From Erigeron canadensis (lineage: Eukaryota; Streptophyta; Magnoliopsida; Asterales; Asteraceae), in contig NC_057767.1 of assembly GCF_010389155.1 (NCBI RefSeq), forward strand, positions 27,809,295 to 27,873,294: DNA of 64,000 nucleotides, read 5' to 3'. Under the pieces are notes generated by a model. The model did not search any database. It saw only the letters and a program-made list of their open reading frames with translations, and had not been told where the DNA came from. The first letter of the stretch is position 1. Each line of letters opens with the position of its first letter. Shown piece by piece: positions 12,475 to 27,435 of this stretch. The translations under genes and the position numbers were made by a program.

Positions 12475-14177
12475 TTTGTTTTAGAGTTTTTATAAAAAAC
12501 AAACGTTGTGCGACAACCAATTACAAAACTGATCTGACGAGCCCAACAATTTGTACAAGGCTTGTCCAGCTAGTTGTCCCAATAACAATCAAACCACTTA
12601 TCAATTTTACCACATGAACATCACATTATCACTTTTAAATTGACATACTCTCACCAGCAAGTCAGCAACTATTACTTCACCCCTTCCATCATTTTTATTT
12701 TAACGTAATCATTAGTCTATTAAATATTTAAATTGGCCTACTTTTTTTTTTCCCTTCTTCCACTCAAGGGATTTAATATAAAGACGGTCTTTATAATATG
12801 GCCTACTTTCCCTGTTGGGCTTTTGGTTCACAGACATGGACGGTTGAGTAAAGCAATTGCCCAACTTACAAATCATTGACAAATGCCAATGTCATGTGTC
12901 CTGCTTAATGTGTAACCATATGCCAACCTTATATTCCTTTCCCATAAATATTCATACCAAATGCACTACTACTTTTTTCCTAAAGCAAGGCACAGCCCAT
13001 TTTCTTATAATCCCATTTCATTCTATAAGCTTTTAGAAAATCGTTTAAATTGTGTTGGCTTGTTTACACTTGCAAATATGTATAGATTGTTTGCATCAAA
13101 AATTAGAGACTGATATAAAACTTACATAGACATATAGTTTAGTTATATTATAAATTACATCAAAAAGTATTTAAGACCGTAATATTGTTTACATGATTAC
13201 ATCAAAAATTAGAAAATAACATCCCCGCTAGTCCCCTATTAGCTCCGCTCCTCATTGACACACATATAAATAGCTTAAAATTATTAGATTATGACAAATA
13301 GTATAGATTAGGAAAGAGATATAGTGGAATTCACATGTCATCATCTCATTACTTTAACAAAATTATTAGGCTAATTTTAAGAAGGATATAGATCATTTCC
13401 GATAATCATTGTATACTTTTCAATACGAACCAATGGTTGCTTGTGATCATGACTTCGATCAAGGCCCAATAAAGCACAATGAGGTAGGCAAGTGGGCTCA
13501 TATTTTCAGTTTAGTGATGTGTGTTCTTTAGACAAAATCAACCATACAATATATAAGTCAACAGCGTAATGAAGAGGGTCGAAAAAGAACATTCTATATT
13601 CCTTACAATCACTAATTATATGCCACATAACATGCCCATAGGGTGGGCATAACGTACAACTGCCGATCGAGTATATTACAATCATAAAAAGAGAAGAATA
13701 AGAATATATGAGGACATTGTACGTGAACCAATTAATAGCTAGAATATAGCTAGTAGTTGCTACCCAAACATGTGAACTAGATAAAAGTCATTTCAACGGA
13801 GCTATCTATGTGTGAATAGGAAAATTAATAACAATGTTTGACAAAAAAATATAAACATTTTGACAATGTTTATACTAGAATTGATGAGATCTAGAAAAAA
13901 GAGTTATATATATAATACGGAGTAATAAATAACAAATAAAAATTTCACAATTGATGATCACAAACATCATCGTAGAAAAGGACTCCAGTTGACATGAAAA
14001 TGAGTGGAATTTTTCTTAAGTGTCGACATGAAACAAAATGCCTTTTTGATTTTGAAACATATCTTTGCAATGGCATAATCAGATATTTATGTCTAGGGAA
14101 AACAAACAAAGATTTATATTTTATTGGATGATTAACCTTTGAACTAGATATATGAAAAATAATAAAAGTATAATTCC
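12475..14177. other. Intergenic, no gene seen
   Basis: About 1.7 kb, AT-rich, no recognisable coding sequence. The reading frames present look random. Confidence 0.6.
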
Positions 14178-14180
14178 TTA

Positions 14181-14810
14181 GAGCACCCCCAATGTATTCC
14201 GTATTGTTCCGTATTCGACTTCGAATACGGTCCACACCATTGGGTGTGGGCCGTATTTGACCGTATTGAGGGGCGTATTAGGTTGCTCCGTGGTGGACAA
14301 TACGAAAGGTTTGCTTGTTATTCTTTTTTGTTTTTTAATTCATAAATTATATATATATGTGTGTGTATACATACATGTTTGTGTGTACCTGTGTTTTGTA
14401 AATGGTGCTTCGCGTTTTCCGGCATGAACTCCGGTGAAAGTCCAGATCTTGAAGACAACATATCTATATATATATTTGTTATAATTTTTATTTTCTACCC
14501 TACAGTTTAATATTTATTACAATTTGAACCCTACAGTTCTATATATATATATTTCAAAACTATTTAAACTTATTATTATTATTTATTATTTTTTTATATT
14601 TTATTATTGTTATTATAATAATAATTATTGTTATTATTTACAGTGTAAAAAATAAATATTAATTAAAAGTGTTAAAATAAATATGTTGGAGTGTATTTGA
14701 ATGTATTGAGTATTAGGTGTAAATTGGAGAAAATGTATTGAAAATATGTTTATTAGATGTGGCACTAATGGTACATTGGTTAGTATTGGGTAAAATCATT
14801 GGGAATGCTC
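14181..14810. mobile_element. PIF/Harbinger-type MITE (Tourist-like)
   Basis: Flanked by a TTA TSD (14178-14180 and 14811-14813). The left end reads GAGCACCCCCAATG; the right end on the opposite strand reads GAGCATTCCCAATG, so the terminal inverted repeats match at 12 of 14 bases. TTA plus a GAGCA start is typical of plant PIF/Harbinger MITEs. The 630-base interior is AT-rich, with (AT)n tracts and a CGTATT-rich left part, and codes for no transposase. Confidence 0.8.
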
Positions 14811-14813
14811 TTA

Positions 14814-15276
14814 GATCACATTTTGAGAGGGTCAATTTTCGCTTTCATGTGGCCCTACCACCTATAGATTTTCCATTTAAACCTTTAATTCGGTTTCTCA
14901 CTATTCATGGAAAAGTACCATTGATTTTTGAAATGGTCAAACATAATGTAACCCATGAACCATTACCATAAAGTGAAACAGGGCTAACAAGAAGAAAAAA
15001 CGATTATCTAAACGTGTTATGAAACACAAATGACCGAATCAAACAACAGAAAGATTTATTTGTGCTTAAAATAGTGAAGAAGATGCTATATTCTTTTGAA
15101 GCTGACTACTACCAAATAATGGTTAAAAGGCTAGTGTAAGATAAATTTTGGAAAACAAAAACCAAATAAAGAAGTATAGGTTGGTAGTAGATGAAAGGAG
15201 AATTTAATTTGTACAGCTAAACGTTTGGCCATATCTTTCCACCTTTCTCACTCAATGCTAACCACCATCACTACTC
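14814..15276. other. Upstream region of LTPG gene
   Basis: Spacer between the Harbinger-type MITE and the LTPG core promoter. Nothing else recognised. Confidence 0.5.
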
Positions 15277-15282
15277 TATATA
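15277..15282 (+). promoter_or_regulatory. Probable TATA box of LTPG gene
   Basis: TATATA in an otherwise C/T-rich stretch 126 bases before the ATG, implying a 5' leader of about 95 bases. Confidence 0.45.
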
Positions 15283-15407
15283 CATACATACATTACCAAA
15301 ATAATTTGTACACCCTTTTAACACATTAACTTTCCTTCCTACTCTTATTTCCCATCTAGCTTCCATTAATTTTAGCATTACAACCACTACTATAACGTTT
15401 TCTAACG

Positions 15408-17720
15408 ATGGTCAAATCAAACACCGCCATTGTGGTCGTCGCCATGTTGGTGGGGGTCATTTTTGCTGGGTTTCCATGTTTTGAAGCCCAGTCCCCTATG
15501 GCAGCACCAGTGATGTCACCTGGGGTGCCAATAGCGATGGCACCCACTACTGATTGTGTTACTGCGTTGACAAATGTGTCAGACTGTTTGACCTTTGTTC
15601 AGGTTGGAAGTAACATGACTGCTCCAGACAAAGCCTGTTGTCCGGAGTTTGCAGGGTTGCTAGAAAGCAACCCGATGTGCTTGTGTCAGCTAGTTGGACA
15701 AGCCGAAAGCTTTGGAGTAGATATCGGTAGAGCGCTCATGCTTCCTGATGCTTGTAAAGTCGAAATTCCTTCACTTGATGCTTGCCCAGGTAATCTCAAT
15801 ATTTCTTGTTTCTTTCTTTTTATATATAAAAGCATATTTATTAAAAGCTACAATTTTCAATTCATTACTTGTATATAGGATGAATTATATGAAATTCTAA
15901 GTATACATACAATCAAGTGGATTTGCATTTGCTGAACATAGTTACACTGGCTTTATGATGTATCCTTATACAACAATTAATTAAGTCTAGTGACATTATA
16001 ACATATTGTCGTCAAATGGCTAATTAAGATGCACATGAACATTTTGTCATGTTAACTAACTTTGACCGTAAATAACTTTGTTTGTACGATATAATAGTTG
16101 ATAAAACTTATATTAACGAAAAGTACATTAAAAACCCAATCCATTCATTTATTTCATATCAAGTATTACATGACACAACCAAAGTTATTTACGGTTAAAG
16201 TTAGTCAACATGACAACTAAAATGAGACGTAAGGAGTACATTACAGGGACCAATTATTTATTAAAGCACCGCTTATATAGACTATTTATAAGTTTTTTTC
16301 GTTTCACATTTATTGGTTCAACTAAGTTATTTAATACTGTTGGTGGATATATAGATAATAGCTATCGACATGCATGTGCATATCCTTTCAATGTAATGTA
16401 GATGTCATAAGGCTACCCATGTGTATGGGTCATCTTTCATCAGTTGATCACCATAGAATAGTGACCAGGTTATATTTGTTGGTTCATCAAAAATAATTTG
16501 TGATTGCTCATTAACAAACTACTACTACTACTACTTTTATTTGTTTAAAATTTTGTTTCTAAGTTAAATGCATAAAATATATTGAAAGAAGTAGTATTTG
16601 ATTAATTTTCTTATATGGTCAAGTTGTTTAATGGACTAATAATACAAACTTGGAATATAAGTTTCTGATACTTTTTTTGTATGTATAACTTTTTTTTGTT
16701 TTTAATATTTAACAGCACCCCCAGTATCAGCACCCACACCTGCTGGCTCGGAAAGTGAAGCACCTGGACCTGCCGGATCAACAGCAGGTAACGTGATTCA
16801 ATCTAAATATAGTTCTATTTAGCCATGTTTTAGTTTTGTTTAATCAGCAGGTTTTAGGTCAAATAAACAAGTATTAGAATAAAATAAATAAAATAATAGG
16901 TTTCTCTTCACTGAAAATCATCGTGCATCATGAAAATTATCGTGCATCAATTGTTTCGTGAATCTTCATGCATCAATTTAACTATGATCTAAGGGTCAAG
17001 ATGTCTTATTTGTTTTACTTTAATACTTATTTTACAATAGTCAATCCCTAATCAGCAACATAGTTTTATACACAATGGTATGAGCCATTGATACGCAATG
17101 GTACGATCGATTCACATACATTAGGAATGAGATTGTGCTTTGAACTAGACTTTAATTCGATTTGTGAGGTTGTGCGTAAATAATGTGCACTAGTGTATAA
17201 GTACTAAATGTACATTTTCTTCGCTACCGACCAGCTATACTGTAGGTAATAGGAAGGAAAATCCTTTCAAAATTGTCCAAACTTGACTAGTTAAGTTGTA
17301 ACAATTTCAATCATTGAATTAAAAGTCAACAGTCAAAATTCAAACTTACTTTTTTTTTATATCTTTGACTCTTGATTCAAACATAGAGCCTTATTATATC
17401 TACAGCCTAACAGGAAGTATTTAGAGTGCAGCGTGGTTTATTTCTAGATATTTGACGTTCGTATTATTCTTCTTTTAGATTTTGCTGTTAAGAAAAATAA
17501 TAAAAAAATCATACCTCTGATAAAACCAGAAAACCGAAGATATGTGCTCTAACACTTTCTCTCATTTATTTTCGAATTAACAGCTGGTCCGACCGACGAA
17601 TCAGCGGCTATGACTCCTGCAGGTAATAGTGGTAGCAATGGAGCTTCCAGCACGACAGTTCATGATATTTCGACTTTCATTTGCTTGGCAGTTGCTATCT
17701 TCATAGCATATTACTTTTAA
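15408..17720 (+). CDS. GPI-anchored non-specific lipid transfer protein (LTPG/xylogen-like)
   Basis: Three exons: 15408-15789, 16716-16787 and 17584-17720 (591 nt, 196 residues). All introns are phase 1 with GT-AG ends. Residues 1-27 are a signal peptide. The mature part has the full eight-cysteine motif: C50, C60, C77-C78, C91-x-C93, C116, C126. Such proteins form a four-disulfide helical pocket that binds acyl lipids. Two N-glycosylation sites are visible (NVS at 56, NMT at 69). Exons 2 and 3 encode a Pro/Ala/Ser/Gly-rich arabinogalactan-like linker, a small-residue omega region (NSGSNG) and a C-terminal hydrophobic tail ending AVAIFIAYYF, the GPI-anchor signal. It should act at the outer plasma membrane or wall, for example in cuticle or suberin lipid export. 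Introns 1 and 2 are about 0.9 and 0.8 kb; a Stowaway-like MITE sits in intron 1. Confidence 0.93.
16023..16236. mobile_element. Stowaway-like MITE in LTPG intron 1
   Basis: An inverted repeat of about 38 bp lies near the ends: CATGTTAACTAACTTTGACC on the left and, on the other strand, CATGTTGACTAACTTTAACC on the right, extending through CCGTAAATAACTTTG. The right outer end reads CTCCTTACGTCTCATTTTA on the minus strand, close to the CTCC(G/C)TC ends of Stowaway (Tc1/mariner) MITEs, with TA dinucleotides at 16021 and 16237 as possible TSD. The left outer end is more diverged. Confidence 0.6.
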
Positions 17721-17894
17721 TTTAATTTAATTATTCTCTTCCACTATAGACATCTCATGATCCTTCACATTTTGATTATAGTATATGTAAAATTATTTAA
17801 TTCACACATTTGATGCTTGAAATGTACCAGATCAATAATTATATGCAGTGAGTTTATCTATTTTTATTAGCATATACTATATCAGTGAGAATCT

Positions 17895-17995
17895 ATATTG
17901 TAAAATTTATTATTCATTTATGTTTGTTTCTGTTAAGTTATAAAATAGCTAAATATTGTAAAATTTATTATTCATTTATGTTTGTTTCCTGTTAA
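17895..17995 (+). repeat. Two-copy direct repeat 3' of LTPG
   Basis: A unit of about 42 bases starting ATATTGTAAAATTTATTATT and ending TGTTTGTTTC(C)TGTTA occurs twice, separated by about 16 bases. The copies are nearly identical, so the duplication is recent. It lies about 175 bases past the LTPG stop, in or near its 3' UTR or terminator. Confidence 0.75.
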
Positions 17996-18523
17996 TTTAA
18001 AAAATATCCATTTGTTTCTAAACACGAAATATGTATTTGTTCACTTCGTTTGCCATCCCATTTTTAAAAAGTCACATTTTCAAAACAAGATGTAAAAATT
18101 ACTTTATTTATCAGCCTAATCACAAAATCAAGCAATACACCACTCCCTTTTGTTGCATCCACAAAAGCATCAAACCACCTTATTACACTCCAAAATCCAA
18201 ATCCACTTGTTAATGTTATATGCAAGTTTCAGGCCCATTTGTTTCAAAGCCATAAGGCCCTAATTTCCCGGCTCATCTTGCGCTAAATCCTCATAACCGA
18301 CTCCTTATATACTCATGTCTCATGATGCTACTCGATCAAAAAACTTATTATCATTATTAACCGAACATAATGCCAATTTACATGATAAGCAAAACAATAC
18401 AAATTACATGAACAACTCTAAAACATCAACTATATATGAAACATAGTTTCAAGCCATAGGTTTTTATTTTACAACTATTATTAAAAGTAAGGCTGGACAC
18501 AAACTACATACTTATACAACCAA
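17996..18523. other. Convergent intergenic spacer (LTPG / LEA_1)
   Basis: The 3' flanks of two convergent genes; no other feature recognised. Confidence 0.5.
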
Positions 18524-19422
18524 TTAACGGTAAGTCCCACCAGTTCCGGTATGGTGGCCGGTAACACCGGTAGTAGTGTGTGTCCCTGTTCCAACCTTGT
18601 CAGCCACTTTCTGGGCAGCGTTGTGCTCTTTCGTTGCCTGTTTCTCATACTCGGCCTCGTGTTTTCTTTCGTCCTTTTTCTCCCTAGCCATTTCCTTTTG
18701 CATAGGATCATGGGCAGTCATCTTTTCTCCCTATATATATAACAAAAATCATATATCTACTATTAATTGTACATGAACCGAACACATTCAAAACAAATAC
18801 GAATACAAATAATCATGATATACAATTATACATAGACCTAAAATTTATAAGCTGTAGCTACTCCTAATCGATCAACTCAAAATTGACACTCACATTCAAC
18901 TCATTCTCTTTTCTCATCTACAACTTAAGTCTTGATCTTCTTCCGTAAGTTTATTTTTATATTCAAACCGCTAACTGTCATACTAATTGAGCTACACAAA
19001 TGCCTAGAATAAAACGCAGGACTTCTAAAATTTCCCTTTTTTAATCATAAAAATGTCAGAAGTGAGACTTGAACTCGAACCTGAGGTTTTAGACATATGT
19101 ATCCATTATTTAATGGAACATCGACCAAATAATTACTTCTCTAATAATTTTTTTTTCTTTTTTGCTAATAATGTGCCTATGTAATTAATTAAGGACTAAC
19201 CATGGAAGACTATATATGTAGTGTGCAATTACAAATTACTTGCAAAGATATTAAACATAACCCAAACACGAGTAATAATAATAATGATATATTAAAAAAG
19301 GTAAATGGGAAAACCTTCTCTTGGAGGGTGGCTTTGGCCTTGTCCATTCCAGCCTTGGCGGAAGCGGCCATGTTGGATGCCGATTCCTTGACGGACGCTG
19401 CTGCATTCTTTCCTGTCTGCAT
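18524..19422 (-). CDS. LEA_1 family late embryogenesis abundant protein
   Basis: Two exons, 19422-19315 and 18730-18524 (315 nt, 104 residues). Splice sites are GAGAAG|GTTTTC and TATATAG|GGAGAA, phase 0. The protein starts MQTGKNAAASVKE, continues through an Ala/Lys/Glu-rich segment with no Trp or Cys (NMAASAKAGMDKAKATLQEK, about 17-36), then the family block EKMTAHDPMQKEMAREKK (about 38-55), and ends in a Gly/Thr/His tail (GTGTHTTTGVTGHHTGTGG). This is the LEA_1 (PF03760, D-113 or LEA46-like) pattern: a disordered hydrophilic protein that turns helical on drying and protects membranes and proteins. A perfect ABRE core and a TATA box precede the gene, consistent with ABA, seed or drought induction. 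Convergent with LTPG. Confidence 0.93.
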
Positions 19423-19511
19423 TTTGTTTCACTTTAATTAATTTTGAGAAAGCTTGTCTAATGTAACTTTTAATGTAGAATGATGAATGAAAGGATATAA
19501 GTACATGTACA

Positions 19512-19519
19512 TTATATAG
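19512..19519 (-). promoter_or_regulatory. TATA box of LEA_1 gene
   Basis: On the minus strand the sequence reads TATATAAT, about 90 bases before the ATG at 19422. Confidence 0.55.
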
Positions 19520-19544
19520 ATATGTTTATCTTTTGTGGGTTAAT

Positions 19545-19551
19545 GCCACGT
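19545..19551 (-). promoter_or_regulatory. ABRE (ACGTGGC) in LEA_1 promoter
   Basis: GCCACGT on the plus strand is ACGTGGC on the gene strand, the ABA-responsive element bound by ABF/AREB bZIP factors. It lies about 26 bases upstream of the TATA box and 123 before the ATG. A further ACGTA-containing site is near 19629-19636. Confidence 0.65.
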
Positions 19552-19639
19552 ATCTAGTTAGAAATGCTTAGGTGGTCTTTTGGGATGTGGTGCTTGTGAC
19601 ATGTGGTGAAATATTATCAGTTGTCGGTGATACGTAACT

Positions 19640-21172
19640 TTGATTACAATTTTATCTTGTTATTAGTAATCTGAAATGCAACTTGTGACATGCTGAAAAT
19701 CTAGAAAAACTTACTCATGATAAGTTATCAACTTCGATAAAGGTCATCAAAGTTTGGAATTATTTGTTTAGTGACTTGTTTTTCAAATAATGTAATTAGC
19801 TAGGGAACTTATCTATCAGATTAATACGATAAGTTCTTTTTGTTAATTGTAATTATGGATTTTCTTATTTAGTTTGTGATATAATTTTTGTCCATATTAT
19901 AAATATAATTAGTATGAACAAAAATCGTGTGGCAAATTAAATATGCAAATCCATATTTTTTAATGTGGAGTTTTAAAATTCCATATTTTTAACGTGGATA
20001 AATTTCTATATACTTTTAATTCAATAGAGTTTTATACACATAAAAGTGTGACAAACACATAGATCCACAGATAAAGGCCAGAGATCATAGGTTTATAACT
20101 TGTCAAAGACAAGTGGAAAAACTATATTTTGTGATTCTATGTGTAAGGATGATGACTTAGCGGATATGAGTTCTATGTTGTGTGCGCTCTGAATACCAAA
20201 ATGATATGTAGGGGCAGAGGGTTCTCATATATATTTTTTTACAAATTAGGCCCATTTTGTTTTATAGAAATACATATCTTAGTCAATACATTATTGAATG
20301 ATCCTTAACTTGTAACACAACATTTGGGAGCTATTAAGTTGGTAGCATCATCATATTTCCATGAGCTAGAGTTAGTTATTCCATTGAAACTGAATGATGT
20401 TCTCTAATATATGTTTTTGGTTTGTGAGTGTTTTTATTGTAGGTAAGGCTTCATACATGTAGTTCTTTCTCTTACACAAATCTGTTCTTTTATTATAACG
20501 TTTGTCTCTGTTTTTTTACCCGCCTTTCATCGTTTCTTTCTTCTCCGTTTCTTCTACCATCAAAAGACATTTTTAACCTAACTGTTCATCAAAAAATAAG
20601 CTTATGTTATTTGTTTTTTTCAAATCTTTTGCTAATGAAATTATAGCCGCTAATGAAATATTTGTTTTATCAAACTGGACTCTCAAATCATAGGTAGATT
20701 ACCGTATTAGGTAGACTCTTTAATAAGGAGGGGGAAGTGTCCAACCCAAATAGATTAAACTTTCGTTAAAAAGGATAGCTTGAAACTTCCTGAAGGTCGT
20801 ATAATTAAAATATTATGTTGGGTAAGTCTCTCACCAGATGAATCATGCAAAAATAAAATCTTAATTGAAAAATAACAAACTTCTTTGTTGTATGTACATG
20901 TTAAGCCTGCGTCAAAGGACTATCCACATGCATTGCCAGAGTATTCTCTCCTTACGAGGTAGTCCGATAACCATTAATCTCATACTGCTCTCTCTAACAT
21001 CATTTGATGTAGGTGATCAAATAGGAGACTAGGAACATGTCACAGTAAGGACTCGTAATAATTAATGGTTGTTCGGATGGTCTTTATTTTGCGGCACTAA
21101 TTATTTGTTAACAAATACAAAAATTATTTGTTTTGATGACGAGCATGTCATCAACAAGTCCTTATCCTACAT
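19640..21172. other. Intergenic, no gene seen
   Basis: About 1.5 kb, AT-rich, between the LEA_1 promoter and the composite transposon. No coding frame recognised. Confidence 0.55.
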
Positions 21173-21901
21173 CATCAAATTATTAAACATTCGACTGTCG
21201 TAGTGTACATTCTACGAAAATACTTCTAATCAGTATCATATGAATTTGCATGTAAACTAACTTAGTGGTGGCCACTTTTTTTTAGACGACCAACTAACAT
21301 GATTTCCTAGGTACTCTGTACGGAGTGACCCATTGAAAAAGAAAAAATGTCACCACTTAGCTATTCAATCGAGTCGCGCAAAAACTCAAACCACCCGAAA
21401 TTACTGAAAAATCGGATGAAAGCTAATAACCTGTTCATCCGTTGACACGTTGATAAATTACCGTTAAAACTTGTTTGCTTTAAGAATCGAAACCTCATCT
21501 CGAAGAGACAGGGTCTCCTATCATTGACCTCTATGCTAAGTAAACTGAACTTTTTTCACATTTAAGTGGTTAATTAAGATTATGATACATAGAGACATTC
21601 TTTGGAACATAAGTGCTCTATTATAAGAACTAGCGACCTGAATAGTCTCAAGTCTCATGCAAACAAATGTTGTATTTATCGGTCATTTCAAGTGATATAT
21701 CGGATATAATCGTATGTCGGTTAGTAACTTATACGAAAAATGGGTTATCAGACTAATATCTCGCCTTGGTCAAGTTTCAATCAATAGCGATATTTATCAG
21801 TAAATCTCGGCCATTTCGATCAATCTCGGTTAACTAAAAACTTTGACCCGTTTCTTTGTTAACCAAAAAGAATGGATTTTATCCAAAACCAGGGTTTCTA
21901 G
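21173..21901 (+). repeat. Left arm of long inverted repeat
   Basis: Aligns by eye along its length with the reverse complement of 25968-26633, roughly 75% identical with small indels. Anchors shared in order: TTCTACGAA.ATACTTCT, CCTAGGTACTC, ATAACCTGTT.ATCCGT, GATACATAGA, AGTCTCAAGTCTCATGCAAA, CTAATATCTC, AAATCTCGGCC, TTTGACCC and AGGGTTTC. Confidence 0.8.
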
Positions 21902-22207
21902 TTTTATAAAGACGGATTTTGGTTCTTTAAACCTCTTCCTTTAGAAGTGGCGTGCTCAACTCATACCTGGTAGGCGTTGGAAGCCCTGTTTCAAATTGGC
22001 CAATCACTTCTACCATCATTTTGAAGTTATCCCTTTCAAAAGCATTTAGGGGAATCTCCCACTCATATGCCCACCTACTAATGTATCTATTCTTCATCCA
22101 TATTCTCTCTTTCCGAATAACATTGTTAAGGTCAACTTTTTTAACCATTCCCTTCTTTATAAACTCTTGTTTGCAAGTAATCCATTCCAAAAGAATCATC
22201 ATCATTA

Positions 22208-25180
<2,973 letters not shown>

Positions 25181-25967
25181 TTAATTGCACTTTCATTAGT
25201 ATCCATTCTCACCTTTGATCTTATGGCCTCATTTTGTTTTATTTTAGCCTTATTTTTGTTCTTCTTTTCGTTGATAGCATCCCGACATTTCACTGGTCTT
25301 CTTTGGTAGCCTTTGGATATCTAGATACTTGTCCTAGAATTTATGCAACATGTTGTTTTAATCTTGTAATCCCCCGCTCATCACTTTTTTACACAATAGG
25401 CATTTGACATTGGATCCAGGCAAATACCAAATTCCCAACCAACATCAATAGATTTTCTGTTAGCTTCATAAGCCGTTGATGATGCAAATTGTGAACTAGC
25501 AGATCCATAAGCCATCAAATACGAGAGAAATATATCAATGACAAACTTACCTACTGGTCAATTACAGATAACAACATAGAACTCATATCCGCTAAGTAAA
25601 TAATTAAAGATAACAAAAAGTCATTATAACTCGAATTTACTGATTCAAACTCGAACCGAAGTAACAAAAAGTAACTACAACTCGAAAATCTAATAGAAAG
25701 GAAATGTTGAAGTAAAAAAAGTAATTACATCCCAAAATTAAAAATTTGTTCAAGATTACCCAAAAATTAAACAAAATGATTTCAAGTATTCGAAAAATTA
25801 AATAATTAACAAAAAAAATTTGAAGTAAAGAAAGTAGGGATTTGCTAACTAGAGCATAAAATAGAGTTGTCAGAGGGGGATTGGTTGGCAGTGGATGCGC
25901 CAAATATTACCAAAGGTGGGGAATCGCGAAGGGGTGCGGTCAGGTGTATGAAAGCAGTGAAAGAAAG

Positions 25968-26633
25968 TGGGAAACCCTAATTGTTAATAAAACCCATTTT
26001 TTTAGTTAAAAAAAAGGGTCAAATTTTTTGTTAACCGAAATTGGCCGATGCGGCCGAGATTTATCAACAAATACCGGTATCGACCGAAATTTGACTAAGG
26101 TGAGATATTAGTCCAATAACCCTCTTATCGTACTAGTTACAGACAGTCATATGATATATCACCGATATATCGGCTGAGATACTCGATATTTACAACATTG
26201 ATTTGCATGAGACTTGAGACTATGCCGGTTGCTAGCTAGTTTGTAAAATAAAGCATTTCTGTTCCAAAAAAATGTGTCTATGTATCATTATCTTAAGTAA
26301 CCACTTATATGTGAGTTGAATTTAGTTTAATTAGCGCGCATAGAATTCAATGACAAGAGACTTTGTCTCTTGGAGATCAGGTTTTGATCCTTAAATTAAA
26401 CAAGTTTTACGATGATTGTTGTTGTGTCTACGGATAAACAGGTTATTGGGTTTTTTCCGAATGTGGAGCAAGTTCTGGCGCCTTAAGGTTTTGTGTGACT
26501 CGATCGGCTAGCTAAGCGGTGACATTTTGTCCATGGGTTATTCCGTATGGAGTACCTAGGCAATCTTGTTATTTGGTTGTTTAGAAGTATGTTCGTAGAA
26601 CATATGTAGTGTAGTATGAAACAATTTGATATT
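25968..26633 (-). repeat. Right arm of long inverted repeat
   Basis: Inverted partner of 21173-21901. The outer limit, near TATCAAATTGTTTC on the minus strand, is set by loss of visible similarity. Confidence 0.8.
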
Positions 26634-26639
26634 TAATAA

Positions 26640-27430
26640 ATATTAAAAGAGAACCCTTAATTCAAAAATGGAGTAATCTGGACCCTTTATTAAATTTATT
26701 TTTTATATCTCCATCCTTAGATCAAAATGATGACATTATCATTGATTCAACTTTTAATGAAGTACTCTTTTAGTCTTATAACTATGGATAAAATGTTCTA
26801 ACAATGCATATTATTATTAATTAATATTCAATTAATCATATCAAAATTAATATGTATAACTTTTTGGATATTCTTTAATATATTTAATTTTTTGGATACC
26901 CTTTTTGATTCACAACATCATCTATCTTACTTTTAATTTTAATTTGGTTTCATATTTGATTTTCTTATAAATTATTTTAACAAATTAATATATTATAAAA
27001 AAAAATACACATTCTTGATTTGTTAACAAATAATGATTCTTTCAAAAAACTATGCTGATCCATCTTATACCTTTTTTAATACATGATTTTTAATAGATAT
27101 TAGCAAGTATATTTGCAGTCACTTAATTTGTGTCAAGTAATATTAAGATTCATCTTCTATTATAGTTTATCTTTTGTATTTGATTTTCTAACAAACAATT
27201 AATAATAAATAATTTGTATTGGATTATCCTATAATAAATACACACTTGATGATATATGATTAAGGTTGAAAAATAGGGTTGTTTTTCTTATAGTGAATCA
27301 TTTGAATGAGCTCATAGAAGATATTGTGACAGTCATTATTGTGATATGAAAAATGTATGAGTATTATACATGAACTACACATTAGCATAATAAAGATTAC
27401 ATATTTGCTTTCATATCACTATATACAATA
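26640..27430. other. Very AT-rich spacer
   Basis: Nothing recognisable; it is the left flank of the solo LTR target site. Confidence 0.55.
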
Positions 27431-27435
27431 TCATG

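Noticed and set aside
18551..18776. Plus-strand hydrophobic frames
   Set aside because: Antisense of LEA_1 exon 2; the hydrophobicity is the complement of Lys/Glu codons.
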